In this document: positions 54,308 to 62,612 of the stretch, in pieces
Numbering within the stretch: the first letter of the stretch is position 1
Layout of the letters: each line of letters opens with the position of its first letter
From: Cytophagaceae bacterium
GTDB lineage: Bacteria; Bacteroidota; Bacteroidia; Cytophagales; Spirosomataceae
Length of the DNA: 64,000 nt
Assembly: GCA_016722655.1 (NCBI GenBank)
Contig: JADKIR010000005.1
Location: 992,001-1,056,000, forward strand
Reading direction: 5' to 3'
Made by a program: the position numbers and the translations under genes
Notes under the pieces: model-generated
Told to the model about the DNA's origin: nothing
The model's input: the letters and a program-made list of their open reading frames with translations, nothing else
Databases searched by the model: none

Positions 54308-55927
54308 TTATTTTGAGATTTTATCTGAAATTCTGAACCAATCAAAATCAGCCATCCCGCCGGTTTGTTTGGTAGCATAGTTGAACAATCCGAATCGGTA
54401 TCCCATAAAATGCGGGATGGTGTAAGGCATTTTTAAAGGCTCTCCTATTTTTGTCCAAACTTTTCCGTCAAGACTATAGAAAAAATTAGCGGTATCAATT
54501 CTGTCATTGAAATTGCATTCTGCTTTAAAAAACACAGTTTTATTTTTCAAAGGAACTCTTTCCAACTCTACAGGTTTTCCGGTATTGGCACTGGTCATCA
54601 GGATGTTAGCCTTTCCATTTTCGATTTTTACACCAATCAAACCGAAGTTTTTCTGTAATAAACATAAACCTGCATAGTCTCCTTCTTTCATTTTACTGAT
54701 GTCGAGCATTGTAGAGCCGCTACTTTGTGGCCCTATGGTTCTTTGAGTTAGCGTATTTTTAGCAAAAACAAAAGCGGTATCAATTCTTCCTGTTTTTAAT
54801 CTCAGAAATCCATTCCTTTCCGTAACTGACCAAAGTTTGTTATCAGGATTGTGATTCCATTGCCAAACCAGAGGTAGTTTGGGCTCGCCTTTTTTACGGT
54901 TAAACTCATCAGAATGTACCAGATTGGGTATCAGACTTTTATTTGAAGGAAGGTTTAGTGTCATTGGAACTTTCCCATTTTCCCCAATTACCGGCCAGCC
55001 ATCTTTCCATTCTACCGGTACCCAGTAAGGTATGCGGCCCACTCCACCAAAATCGCGGAAAAGGTAAGCAAACCAGTGACCATCAGGAGTATCTATCAGG
55101 CCACCCTGAGCAACACCCAGGTCTTGTAGGCCCATTCTGCCTTCCCATGGTCCTGTGATTTTATCGGCCCGGTGAATTACCACTGTTCTCATACCTCCCC
55201 GTGGCCAGGTAATATTGAAAAGATAGTATTTGCCATTGATTTTGAATAATTGTGAGCCTTCGGCTTTTAGCATAATATTGGTACCGGCAGGAGCACTTGC
55301 ATTTTCAATCAGAACCTTTTCTTCAACATTGGGCATAATACCTGAAAGGTCAGGTTTAAGTTCCAGTAAATTCAACTTTCCAACACCGTAAATAAGATAG
55401 GTTTTACCATCTTCATCAAAAAACAGGGTATGGTCATGGTAAGCAGGTGCAAACGATTGTTCTTTCCAAGGCCCTTTAATGCTTTTTGAGGTAAAAATGT
55501 GTGTTTTGCCAGATGTTGCGGCAAAAGTACTTACTACAAACATTCCGTTGTGGTAACGCATACAGCTTGCCCAGGAGCCTCGGCCGTAGGTACTTTGCCC
55601 GTTGTTGAGGTTCATGGCGTCATTGTTGACCAGGGTATCATAGCAATAACTTTCCAGTTTCCAGTTTACCAGGTCTTTTGAGCTCATTATGGGTAATCCT
55701 GGGCTTAAATGCATTGTGGTACTGCTCATGTAGTAGGTATCATTAACCCTTACAATCGAGGCATCAGGCACATCGGCATAAATTATCGGATTGATGGCTT
55801 TGTTTTGCCCAAAACTTACTGCATTGTTCAGTAAATTAATGATTATCAGCAATATAGAAATTTGCTTACCTGATTTTATAAAACTTGCCATTACAATCCG
55901 AGAATTTATAACTTTCAAAAAATTCAT
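54308..55927 (-). CDS. GH43 subfamily 12-like enzyme with beta-sandwich tail
   Basis: 539 residues. The ATG at 55927 overlaps the upstream stop (TAATG); methionine 13 is the alternative. The signal core is about residues 20-40 (V-S-F-G-Q). Triad: Asp 55 (D-V-P-D-A-S), Asp 164 (Y-H-D-H-T) and Glu 222 (K-A-E-G-S-Q). The Y-M-S-S-T-T-M-H and H-D-H-T forms are those of GH43_12-type alpha-arabinofuranosidases/beta-xylosidases. A C-terminal lectin-like sandwich (about 340-539) is present. Confidence 0.87.
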   Translation of the reverse strand: MNFLKVINSRIVMASFIKSGKQISILLIIINLLNNAVSFGQNKAINPIIYADVPDASIVRVNDTYYMSSTTMHLSPGLPIMSSKDLVNWKLESYCYDTLVNNDAMNLNNGQSTYGRGSWASCMRYHNGMFVVSTFAATSGKTHIFTSKSIKGPWKEQSFAPAYHDHTLFFDEDGKTYLIYGVGKLNLLELKPDLSGIMPNVEEKVLIENASAPAGTNIMLKAEGSQLFKINGKYYLFNITWPRGGMRTVVIHRADKITGPWEGRMGLQDLGVAQGGLIDTPDGHWFAYLFRDFGGVGRIPYWVPVEWKDGWPVIGENGKVPMTLNLPSNKSLIPNLVHSDEFNRKKGEPKLPLVWQWNHNPDNKLWSVTERNGFLRLKTGRIDTAFVFAKNTLTQRTIGPQSSGSTMLDISKMKEGDYAGLCLLQKNFGLIGVKIENGKANILMTSANTGKPVELERVPLKNKTVFFKAECNFNDRIDTANFFYSLDGKVWTKIGEPLKMPYTIPHFMGYRFGLFNYATKQTGGMADFDWFRISDKISK

Positions 55928-56889
55928 TATTTTATTTTATTTACCCCTTCTTTAGTCTGGATGATTTTCTGAATTGTACCATCTTCGTTGTAGTACATGT
56001 AGTCAACACATATTGATCTGCGGTAACTACCTCCTGTTGGTAATGTACCGTTGTGATAAAAGAAGTAAGATTTTCCTTTATAATCAATGATTCCGGGATG
56101 AGTGGTAAAACTGTTAGGTACGTTTTCCTGAATTATCCCTTTGTATTCCCATGGTCCGGTTGGACTTTTTGACATACAATATTCTATCATTTCGGGTTTA
56201 GTACCTGCACTTGCATATACCAGATAGTACCATCCGTTTCTTTTATATACCCATGGACCCTCAATGTAGTGTTTTGGAGTGTCAACTGTAATAGGACCGT
56301 CAAGCTCAATCATATTAGGTTTTAGCTTAGCCCATTTCATACTGCCATTTCCCCAATACAAGTATGCCTGACCATCGTCGTCGATCAGAACAGTTGGGTC
56401 AATGTCGTCCCAGGCGTGAGGTTTGTCTTTGGTCATTTCGTTGGTAATCAAAGCTTTGCCAATGGCATCTTTAAAAGGTCCAATCGGGCTGTCGGCTACC
56501 GCAACACCAATCGCTGCACCACCTTGACTTACATCGGTTTTTTGATGAAAAGTAGAAACAAACCAATAGAATTTACCATCGCGTTCAACACACTGTGCCG
56601 CATAAGCGTCGCCGGTTGCCCAGGAGAAAGTCAGGGTTGAAAGTTTCATTCCGTGGTGTTTCCATTTTTTCATATCAGTAGTAGAATAAATATGCCAGTC
56701 GGGCATTTTATAGTTTGGAGCAGTTACTGAAGCCGTATCATGTCCGGTGTAAACATAGAGCCTGCCTTTGTGAACCAGTGGTGCCGGGTCAGCAGTAAAG
56801 ATGTTTTTGAATATCGGATTCTGGGCCTGTAATTTTGGAAATACAAGTAGTCCGAAAAAGAGAATTGCGAGTGAAAGTTTATTTTTCAT
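55927..56889 (-). CDS. GH43 single-domain beta-xylosidase/arabinofuranosidase
   Basis: 320 residues with a signal peptide (1-22, L-Q-A-Q). Triad: Asp 34 (T-A-D-P-A), Asp 164 (D-D-I-D-P-T) and Glu 210 (Y-I-E-G-P-W). No accessory domain. It resembles GH43_1-type enzymes and shares D-S-P-I/T-G-P-F blocks with the 50983 GH43. Starts 12 bp after the GH51 gene and overlaps the next gene by one base. Confidence 0.88.
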   Translation of the reverse strand: MKNKLSLAILFFGLLVFPKLQAQNPIFKNIFTADPAPLVHKGRLYVYTGHDTASVTAPNYKMPDWHIYSTTDMKKWKHHGMKLSTLTFSWATGDAYAAQCVERDGKFYWFVSTFHQKTDVSQGGAAIGVAVADSPIGPFKDAIGKALITNEMTKDKPHAWDDIDPTVLIDDDGQAYLYWGNGSMKWAKLKPNMIELDGPITVDTPKHYIEGPWVYKRNGWYYLVYASAGTKPEMIEYCMSKSPTGPWEYKGIIQENVPNSFTTHPGIIDYKGKSYFFYHNGTLPTGGSYRRSICVDYMYYNEDGTIQKIIQTKEGVNKIK

Positions 56890-56901
56890 ATGATTGAATA
56901 A

Positions 56902-58890
56902 TTAATTTTTGAATTTAAATTTTAAAATACTTAATGACATTGCAGGTGCTTGATAAGCAAAAACTTTTGTGGTTTTGATGATTGTATTTGATGGTTTTAT
57001 TTTTTCAGGATTTTCAAATGAATTTTCATCGCCATCGGCTCCTTTTAATATTGTTTGGTCTGCTTCCAAAATAAGGTTTTTAAATTTTGAAAGATTAACA
57101 TTCATGCTTTTATCAGATTGACTATAATTCACCAATTTCAGTATTAATTCACCTGATTTATTGTTTTTTACACAGGAAGCTGTAAGGGTGCTGTCTTTAG
57201 TATCAAACGAAACAATATTTTCATAATAAGTATCACCCATGTTGGTGGAAAACAATTTTTGCACATGATAATTGGGAGTAAGAAAATATCCGGAATTATC
57301 AAAGAAAATCATGTCGGTACGCCATTGGGTATGGTTTTTCTTTGCAAAAAGTGGAGCGTATGAGGCCAAGCTTACCACATCACCGTTGCGTTCAAGTCCA
57401 ATCATAAAAGCTGCTTCAGCAATTGCATTTTTTACTTTATTGCCCCATGAGGCATATTCACCCAGATAAACCTTTGATTTGGTGCGATCATAGGAGTCAT
57501 ATCGGTGTAAGTTAGCCATAAACCACTCCGGCTCTTTATAATAGTGCTCATCTACTATACTTACATTGTTTCTATTTGCTATTTTCCATCCTTCTTCAAA
57601 GTCTTCTCCATGTGAATCGGGTCCAACTGTACCAATGATTGTAATTTCAGGGTGACGCTTTTTTACTGCCTCTGCAATCATTTTATATCTAACTTCAAAC
57701 TCCGGAGATGTTTTGTCTTCGTTTCCAATTCCCACCATTTCGAGGTGAAAAGACTCAGGATGGCCAGCTGCTGCTCTGAGTGCTCCCCATTTGGAAGAGA
57801 CAGGGCCATTTGCCCACTCTATTAAATCCAAAACTTCCTGAATGTATTCGCCCATTTCGGCCATCGGAACAGCACATTGTCCGGTACCTCCTATTCGCCA
57901 GGTACCTCCGGAGTTTTGACAACTTACGGCTGCAGGCAATACCGGCAAAGGTTTGGCTCCAATATCTTCACAAAACTGAAAGTATTCAAAATATCCTAAT
58001 CCGGCTGTTTGATGATATCCCCAAATATTTTTTTGTGCAATACGGGTTTCAACAGGTCCAACTGTATTTTTCCAGCGATACATATTTCCGAGTCCATCGC
58101 CATGAGCCAGACAGCCACCCGGAAAACGAATAAATGCAGGTTTCATATCGGCCAAAGCTTGTGCAAGGTCAGGCCGCAATCCATTGGGACGATTTTTGAA
58201 GGTTTTTTCAGGAAAAAGAGAAATCATGTCCAATGCAATTTTACCTGTTGATGTGGCCAAAACCACCAGCGAAGCACTGTCATTTGACGCTGAAGCTGTA
58301 AGCGTAGCCGTATATTTTTTCCAGTCTTTGCTTTCTACTTTCAGGTGATTTTCGGCTAATATTTCCCCTTTTTTATTTTGTAAAAAAATCGAAATTGCAA
58401 TAGGGTTTTCAGTAATTAGTCTCGAAAACATGGAGAAATTATAGCTTTCACCCGCCTTTATTACAATATTATCGAAACCGGAGTTTTTCAATCCAACTCC
58501 CGGAATTCCCTGATTTTCAGGAATTTTAGAGAATTTTTCAAGAGTCGAAGGTACACCAATATGCTCAATAGTTAAAACCGCATAGTGGGGGTTATTGGGA
58601 TGAATTGGCTGTGAGGTTTCTACACTTAAACTTCCATAGCTGAAAGCTGGCGTGTAATATTCCCAGGCAGTAAATGGATGCCATGACCGGTTATCGGTGG
58701 GACTGTATTCGAATGAACGATTTTGAACCAATTCCGCATATAAGCCACCATCTGCCGAATAGTTGATATCTTCGAAGAATAGTCCGAAAAGATTGGGGCT
58801 AATGCTTTTGGAGGCCACTGCATTTTTATTTTGTGCAGTAATATTGAACTGGCAACTAAAATAAAATATCAGAAGCAAGATTTTTTTCAT
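56902..58890 (-). CDS. GH51 alpha-L-arabinofuranosidase with CBM4-like insert
   Basis: 662 residues with a signal peptide (1-19, N-I-T-A-Q). After S-P-N-L-F-G-L-F-F-E-D-I-N (31-43) a CBM4/9-like beta-sandwich is inserted (about 85-225). The barrel carries acid/base Glu 391 (G-I-G-N-E-D) and nucleophile Glu 478 (Y-L-G-E-Y-A). Releases arabinose from arabinoxylan or arabinan. Exported GH51 with this insert is typical of Bacteroidota. 56 bp after the aldo/keto reductase gene. Confidence 0.93.
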   Translation of the reverse strand: MKKILLLIFYFSCQFNITAQNKNAVASKSISPNLFGLFFEDINYSADGGLYAELVQNRSFEYSPTDNRSWHPFTAWEYYTPAFSYGSLSVETSQPIHPNNPHYAVLTIEHIGVPSTLEKFSKIPENQGIPGVGLKNSGFDNIVIKAGESYNFSMFSRLITENPIAISIFLQNKKGEILAENHLKVESKDWKKYTATLTASASNDSASLVVLATSTGKIALDMISLFPEKTFKNRPNGLRPDLAQALADMKPAFIRFPGGCLAHGDGLGNMYRWKNTVGPVETRIAQKNIWGYHQTAGLGYFEYFQFCEDIGAKPLPVLPAAVSCQNSGGTWRIGGTGQCAVPMAEMGEYIQEVLDLIEWANGPVSSKWGALRAAAGHPESFHLEMVGIGNEDKTSPEFEVRYKMIAEAVKKRHPEITIIGTVGPDSHGEDFEEGWKIANRNNVSIVDEHYYKEPEWFMANLHRYDSYDRTKSKVYLGEYASWGNKVKNAIAEAAFMIGLERNGDVVSLASYAPLFAKKNHTQWRTDMIFFDNSGYFLTPNYHVQKLFSTNMGDTYYENIVSFDTKDSTLTASCVKNNKSGELILKLVNYSQSDKSMNVNLSKFKNLILEADQTILKGADGDENSFENPEKIKPSNTIIKTTKVFAYQAPAMSLSILKFKFKN

Positions 58891-58946
58891 TTGTAAAGGT
58901 TTTAAACTATTGAAAATAAGGTTTTTAAATCATATTTAATCTTGTT

Positions 58947-59972
58947 TTATCCTAAAGAGCTTTTTTGTGATAAATCAAAATGTGTCAAGCCGGCTTTTTG
59001 AACTGCACTCCAGAATTCTGCCGGAATTTCCTCCATCGTCATTTTATAATTAACTGCTACATTCCCGGGTTTTGTGGTATTGAGGGCAATGCTTTTTACC
59101 CCCGGTACATTCAAGGCATATTGCACACATGCATGAGCCGGTGCTATCGAAAACTCCTTGCAGCAGTCAAAAAACGTTTCTCGCCATTTAAACAATTCTT
59201 CATATTTCGGGTTGCTTTTTTCTGCAAGCTTGTAGTCCATAAAACTTCCCCCAACTAAAAAACCTGAGTGAAAAACTGCCGAATTGATCACGTGAATGCC
59301 TTTTTTTGAAAGATCAGTTACAAAATCCAGCAATTCTACGGGATGATGATAGATGGTCAGACTGTTGGCAATCATCACCCAGTCAAGTTTTACATCCGCC
59401 GAAATCTTCTGTATTACCTTCCAGTTTTTAGCACCAATACCTATTTTTTTGATTTTTCCGGCGGTTTTCAGGTCATTAAGGGCCTGGTAAGCTTCCAGAA
59501 TTTTTTGATAGTTTTCATGATATTCGTCTTCATTTTTGGCGGCATCCAAAAACTCATCGGGGTCGTGAACTGAAGCGTATTTTGAGCTAAAATCACCCAA
59601 AAGCTCATTCCCCTGTTCAAAACATTCGATTATTCCATCGTAACTGATATTCTGAACTGCATCATTTTGTAAATCTTTCCATACACCGGGCTCAAAGGTG
59701 GGTTCACGGGTTAAAAGTGGCACTCTTTTCCATGCCAATTTATTGCTAATGAGCACATTATTTGGCCCAATACCCATTTTTTTCAATCCTTTTCCCAGTG
59801 ATTCCAAAGCCAGACCTGCACCATATTTTCCGGCGGAGTCAAACATTACATTTCCATCAGATACCTCCACGCTCTGTTTTATGATTTCGTTTTTAACCGA
59901 ATCATCCAAAGCGGTGAAGAGATTGCCTAAACCGCTGGTCCCGAATATTAATTTTGGTATTTCTGAATTCAT
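58947..59972 (-). CDS. Aldo/keto reductase, aldose dehydrogenase-like
   Basis: 341 residues, no signal peptide. The AKR tetrad is visible: Asp 45 (M-F-D-S-A), Tyr 50 (G-K-Y-G), Lys 78 (S-N-K-L) and His 136 (S-V-H-D-P). The style is that of D-threo-aldose (L-fucose) 1-dehydrogenases and L-galactose dehydrogenases, which turn an aldose into its lactone. Inside a pentose-releasing operon, oxidation of arabinose or xylose to the aldonolactone is a reasonable inference and would feed the dehydratase/KGSADH genes at 21-25 kb. Some AKRs of this type act on other sugars. Confidence 0.82.
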   Translation of the reverse strand: MNSEIPKLIFGTSGLGNLFTALDDSVKNEIIKQSVEVSDGNVMFDSAGKYGAGLALESLGKGLKKMGIGPNNVLISNKLAWKRVPLLTREPTFEPGVWKDLQNDAVQNISYDGIIECFEQGNELLGDFSSKYASVHDPDEFLDAAKNEDEYHENYQKILEAYQALNDLKTAGKIKKIGIGAKNWKVIQKISADVKLDWVMIANSLTIYHHPVELLDFVTDLSKKGIHVINSAVFHSGFLVGGSFMDYKLAEKSNPKYEELFKWRETFFDCCKEFSIAPAHACVQYALNVPGVKSIALNTTKPGNVAVNYKMTMEEIPAEFWSAVQKAGLTHFDLSQKSSLG

Positions 59973-60008
59973 GTTTTTATTTTTTCAAAAATAGATTTTC
60001 TGTAATAT

Positions 60009-62606
60009 TTACATTTTAAGTTTGAGCTCTTTACCTTTATAGGAGACTGATTTTAAGCTTTTTGCTGAATTTTTGTTTATAAAAATTACATTCATTTGGA
60101 TACTTTCTGAATCCCCCTGAAATGCACCGGTTTTATTTCCTATTATGAGATATTTTGATTTTTCATCCCAAATAAGAGGGATTTCACTATAGTTACCTTT
60201 TTCGTAATTATAATTATCCCCTTCATCATTGTATAGTTTGAAGGATGCATTTTTCCCGGTATAAATCCTTATTTCAAGTGTATCTTGTACTGCCTGAGTA
60301 TGTTGAATCAAATTACCCATAGGGATGATGGAGCCTTCTTTGATAAATAATGGAATCAAATCCAAAGGTGCAGGAGTACTTATAGTGTTTCCGCCAGAAT
60401 ATGATTGATTTGTCCAGAAATCAAACCAGTTTTGACCTTTTGGAAGGTAAACATTCCAGTCTTTTACTCCCTGCTCAGTGATTGGTGCTACGAGGATGGA
60501 CTTACCAAACATATATTGAAATGCCTGATCGATGGCCTGAGGGTCATTTTTAAAATCCATCAACAATGGCCTCATCATGGTAGAATTGTCATGGGTTATT
60601 TTCCATGCTTCAGAATAAATATATGGAATTAGTCTGTAGCGGAGATTCAACATTTTTCTCATATTGGATTCCACCTTTTCACCATATTTCCAGGGTTCAG
60701 TTTCGGTTTGATAACCGTGGCTGCGAAAGATAGGATTGAAAGCACCCCATTGAAACCAACGGGTAAGGATCTCATGGTATTTTTCATCAGTATATTGACC
60801 ACGATCCGGACGGAAAAATCCACCAATATCAGTGGTCCAGAAGGGCATTCCGGTAAGATTATAATTAAGCCCTGCGACAATCTGTCTTTTGTATGTATCC
60901 CAACTCCAGCCAATATCGCCTGACCAGTTGATAGTAGCGAATCGCTGTTGCCCCGGAAAAGCCGAACGTGTAAGAATAGTCACTCTTTTTTCAGAGTTAG
61001 TCTTTCTTTGACCCTCATAAACTGCTTTACTCACAAAAAAAGGATAAGTCAAACGGTAAAATTCTCCTTTACCCCAAAAAGTATTTTTTCCTGCCAAAGC
61101 ATCATTTTCCGGCTCGGTGGCATCCATCCACCAGGAATCAACACCTTTCTGGAAAAGGTTTTTATCCAGCACATTCCAATGAGTGACTTGACTTTCAGGA
61201 TTGAACATATCAATCCAGGGACTTTCAGGGATATAAAGGTTTTTGGAAATATATTCCTGAGCTATTTCCGATTTTTTATCGATATTTTCCCAAACTGATA
61301 ATGAAAAATGAGAATTCAGGTCGTGTAATTCTTTTATAAAATTTTCAGGTTCGGGATAGTGCGTTTCATCAAATTTTGGTACACCCCATCCATATTTACC
61401 CCAATATTGCCAGTCCTGCACAATCACGTCCACGGGGAGATTACGGTTTCTGAATTCCTTTACCGTTTCAACCAAATGTTTACCGGAAGTATATCTTTCC
61501 CGGCATTGCCAAAATCCAAAAGCCCATTTGGGTAACATTGGAACCGTACCGGTCAGGTTCCTATATTCCGAAATAATCTCGTCCGAATTTTCACCCGAGA
61601 AAACAAAATAATCCAGTGATTTTGAGTTGGGCGACCTGAAGACGGTTTCGTCGGAGACCTTTTGATAAGCCAACGAAGGGACATTGCTCGATTTGCAATT
61701 TATTTTTACTGAGTGTTGCCCGGCTTTAAGATAAATCAATTTTCCAACCGCCGGCGGTAACCATAGGTTTGATTGGTCGATTTGCACAATGTCATCAATC
61801 ATTAGGAAATGGCGGCTTTCCATATTTCCCAAATCAAGGAAAAATGAATAGTATCCATCTTTTTCAATAGAAAATTTTCCCAGATATTCAGCTTGCTGTT
61901 GCCTCATTCTTTGGGTTCCGGAGGTTGTGGTTACATCAGCTTCCTTTTTTTCTTTATCAGTTGAGTCTTTTTTGGATAATGGAATTGAAGTATTTGCAGG
62001 ATTGAAATAGGTAATTCCGTATTGATTCCAGAGCAAACCGTAACCTTTACTTGACATTAAAAAAGGGATAGCGATTTGAGAATTTACCTGTATTAGTTTT
62101 CTCGAAATGTTTTTTAGATTGAAAAAACCATCCTGAAATTGTCCTAAACCAAAAAGTCTTTCGTCATGAGGTGAGTCAAAAGTTTGTGTAACCTCCAGGC
62201 ACTTCTCTCCATTAAGACTGGCTTCTTTTATAAGCCTTCCACCAATTTTTTCACTTAAGAACACTTCCCCGTTCTTTTTTGAAAATTTTAGCTGGCCTGA
62301 TTTTTTTTCTAAAGTAACATTAATGGTCTCCGTTAATAGACTTAAATTTTTCTGATTTTCATTTACAGAGAATTTTGGAATTTTCGGTTTATCAATAATC
62401 ACAAAATCATGTTTTTCTGATATACCTTCTTTTTCAAATTTCACCCTTACTGAATTCTGTGTATAGAGACTAATACTTAGCGTCCCTTCCTTAAAAATAA
62501 CTTTCAGGCCATCGCTCTGTTTGGAGTAACTTTTATATTCCTGATTGTAAGCCAAAATTGGTATCAGGAGGAGCAAAATCAAATATTTAATTTTTGAATA
62601 CATCAT
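60009..62606 (-). CDS. GH31 alpha-xylosidase-like enzyme with PA14 insert
   Basis: 865 residues with a signal peptide (about 1-20). The N-terminal sandwich is interrupted by a PA14-like insert (about 228-310, Y-L-G-K-F-S-I-E-K-D-G-Y-Y-S). The barrel has nucleophile Asp 495 (W-W-M-D-A-T-E-P-E) and acid/base Asp 564 (W-S-G-D-I-G-W-S-W). The W-M-D-A-T-E-P form and PA14 insert are those of alpha-xylosidases acting on xyloglucan oligosaccharides. Methionine 2 is an alternative start. Gap to the GH97 gene is 6 bp. Confidence 0.9.
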   Translation of the reverse strand: MMYSKIKYLILLLLIPILAYNQEYKSYSKQSDGLKVIFKEGTLSISLYTQNSVRVKFEKEGISEKHDFVIIDKPKIPKFSVNENQKNLSLLTETINVTLEKKSGQLKFSKKNGEVFLSEKIGGRLIKEASLNGEKCLEVTQTFDSPHDERLFGLGQFQDGFFNLKNISRKLIQVNSQIAIPFLMSSKGYGLLWNQYGITYFNPANTSIPLSKKDSTDKEKKEADVTTTSGTQRMRQQQAEYLGKFSIEKDGYYSFFLDLGNMESRHFLMIDDIVQIDQSNLWLPPAVGKLIYLKAGQHSVKINCKSSNVPSLAYQKVSDETVFRSPNSKSLDYFVFSGENSDEIISEYRNLTGTVPMLPKWAFGFWQCRERYTSGKHLVETVKEFRNRNLPVDVIVQDWQYWGKYGWGVPKFDETHYPEPENFIKELHDLNSHFSLSVWENIDKKSEIAQEYISKNLYIPESPWIDMFNPESQVTHWNVLDKNLFQKGVDSWWMDATEPENDALAGKNTFWGKGEFYRLTYPFFVSKAVYEGQRKTNSEKRVTILTRSAFPGQQRFATINWSGDIGWSWDTYKRQIVAGLNYNLTGMPFWTTDIGGFFRPDRGQYTDEKYHEILTRWFQWGAFNPIFRSHGYQTETEPWKYGEKVESNMRKMLNLRYRLIPYIYSEAWKITHDNSTMMRPLLMDFKNDPQAIDQAFQYMFGKSILVAPITEQGVKDWNVYLPKGQNWFDFWTNQSYSGGNTISTPAPLDLIPLFIKEGSIIPMGNLIQHTQAVQDTLEIRIYTGKNASFKLYNDEGDNYNYEKGNYSEIPLIWDEKSKYLIIGNKTGAFQGDSESIQMNVIFINKNSAKSLKSVSYKGKELKLKM

Positions 62607-62612
62607 TTTATT

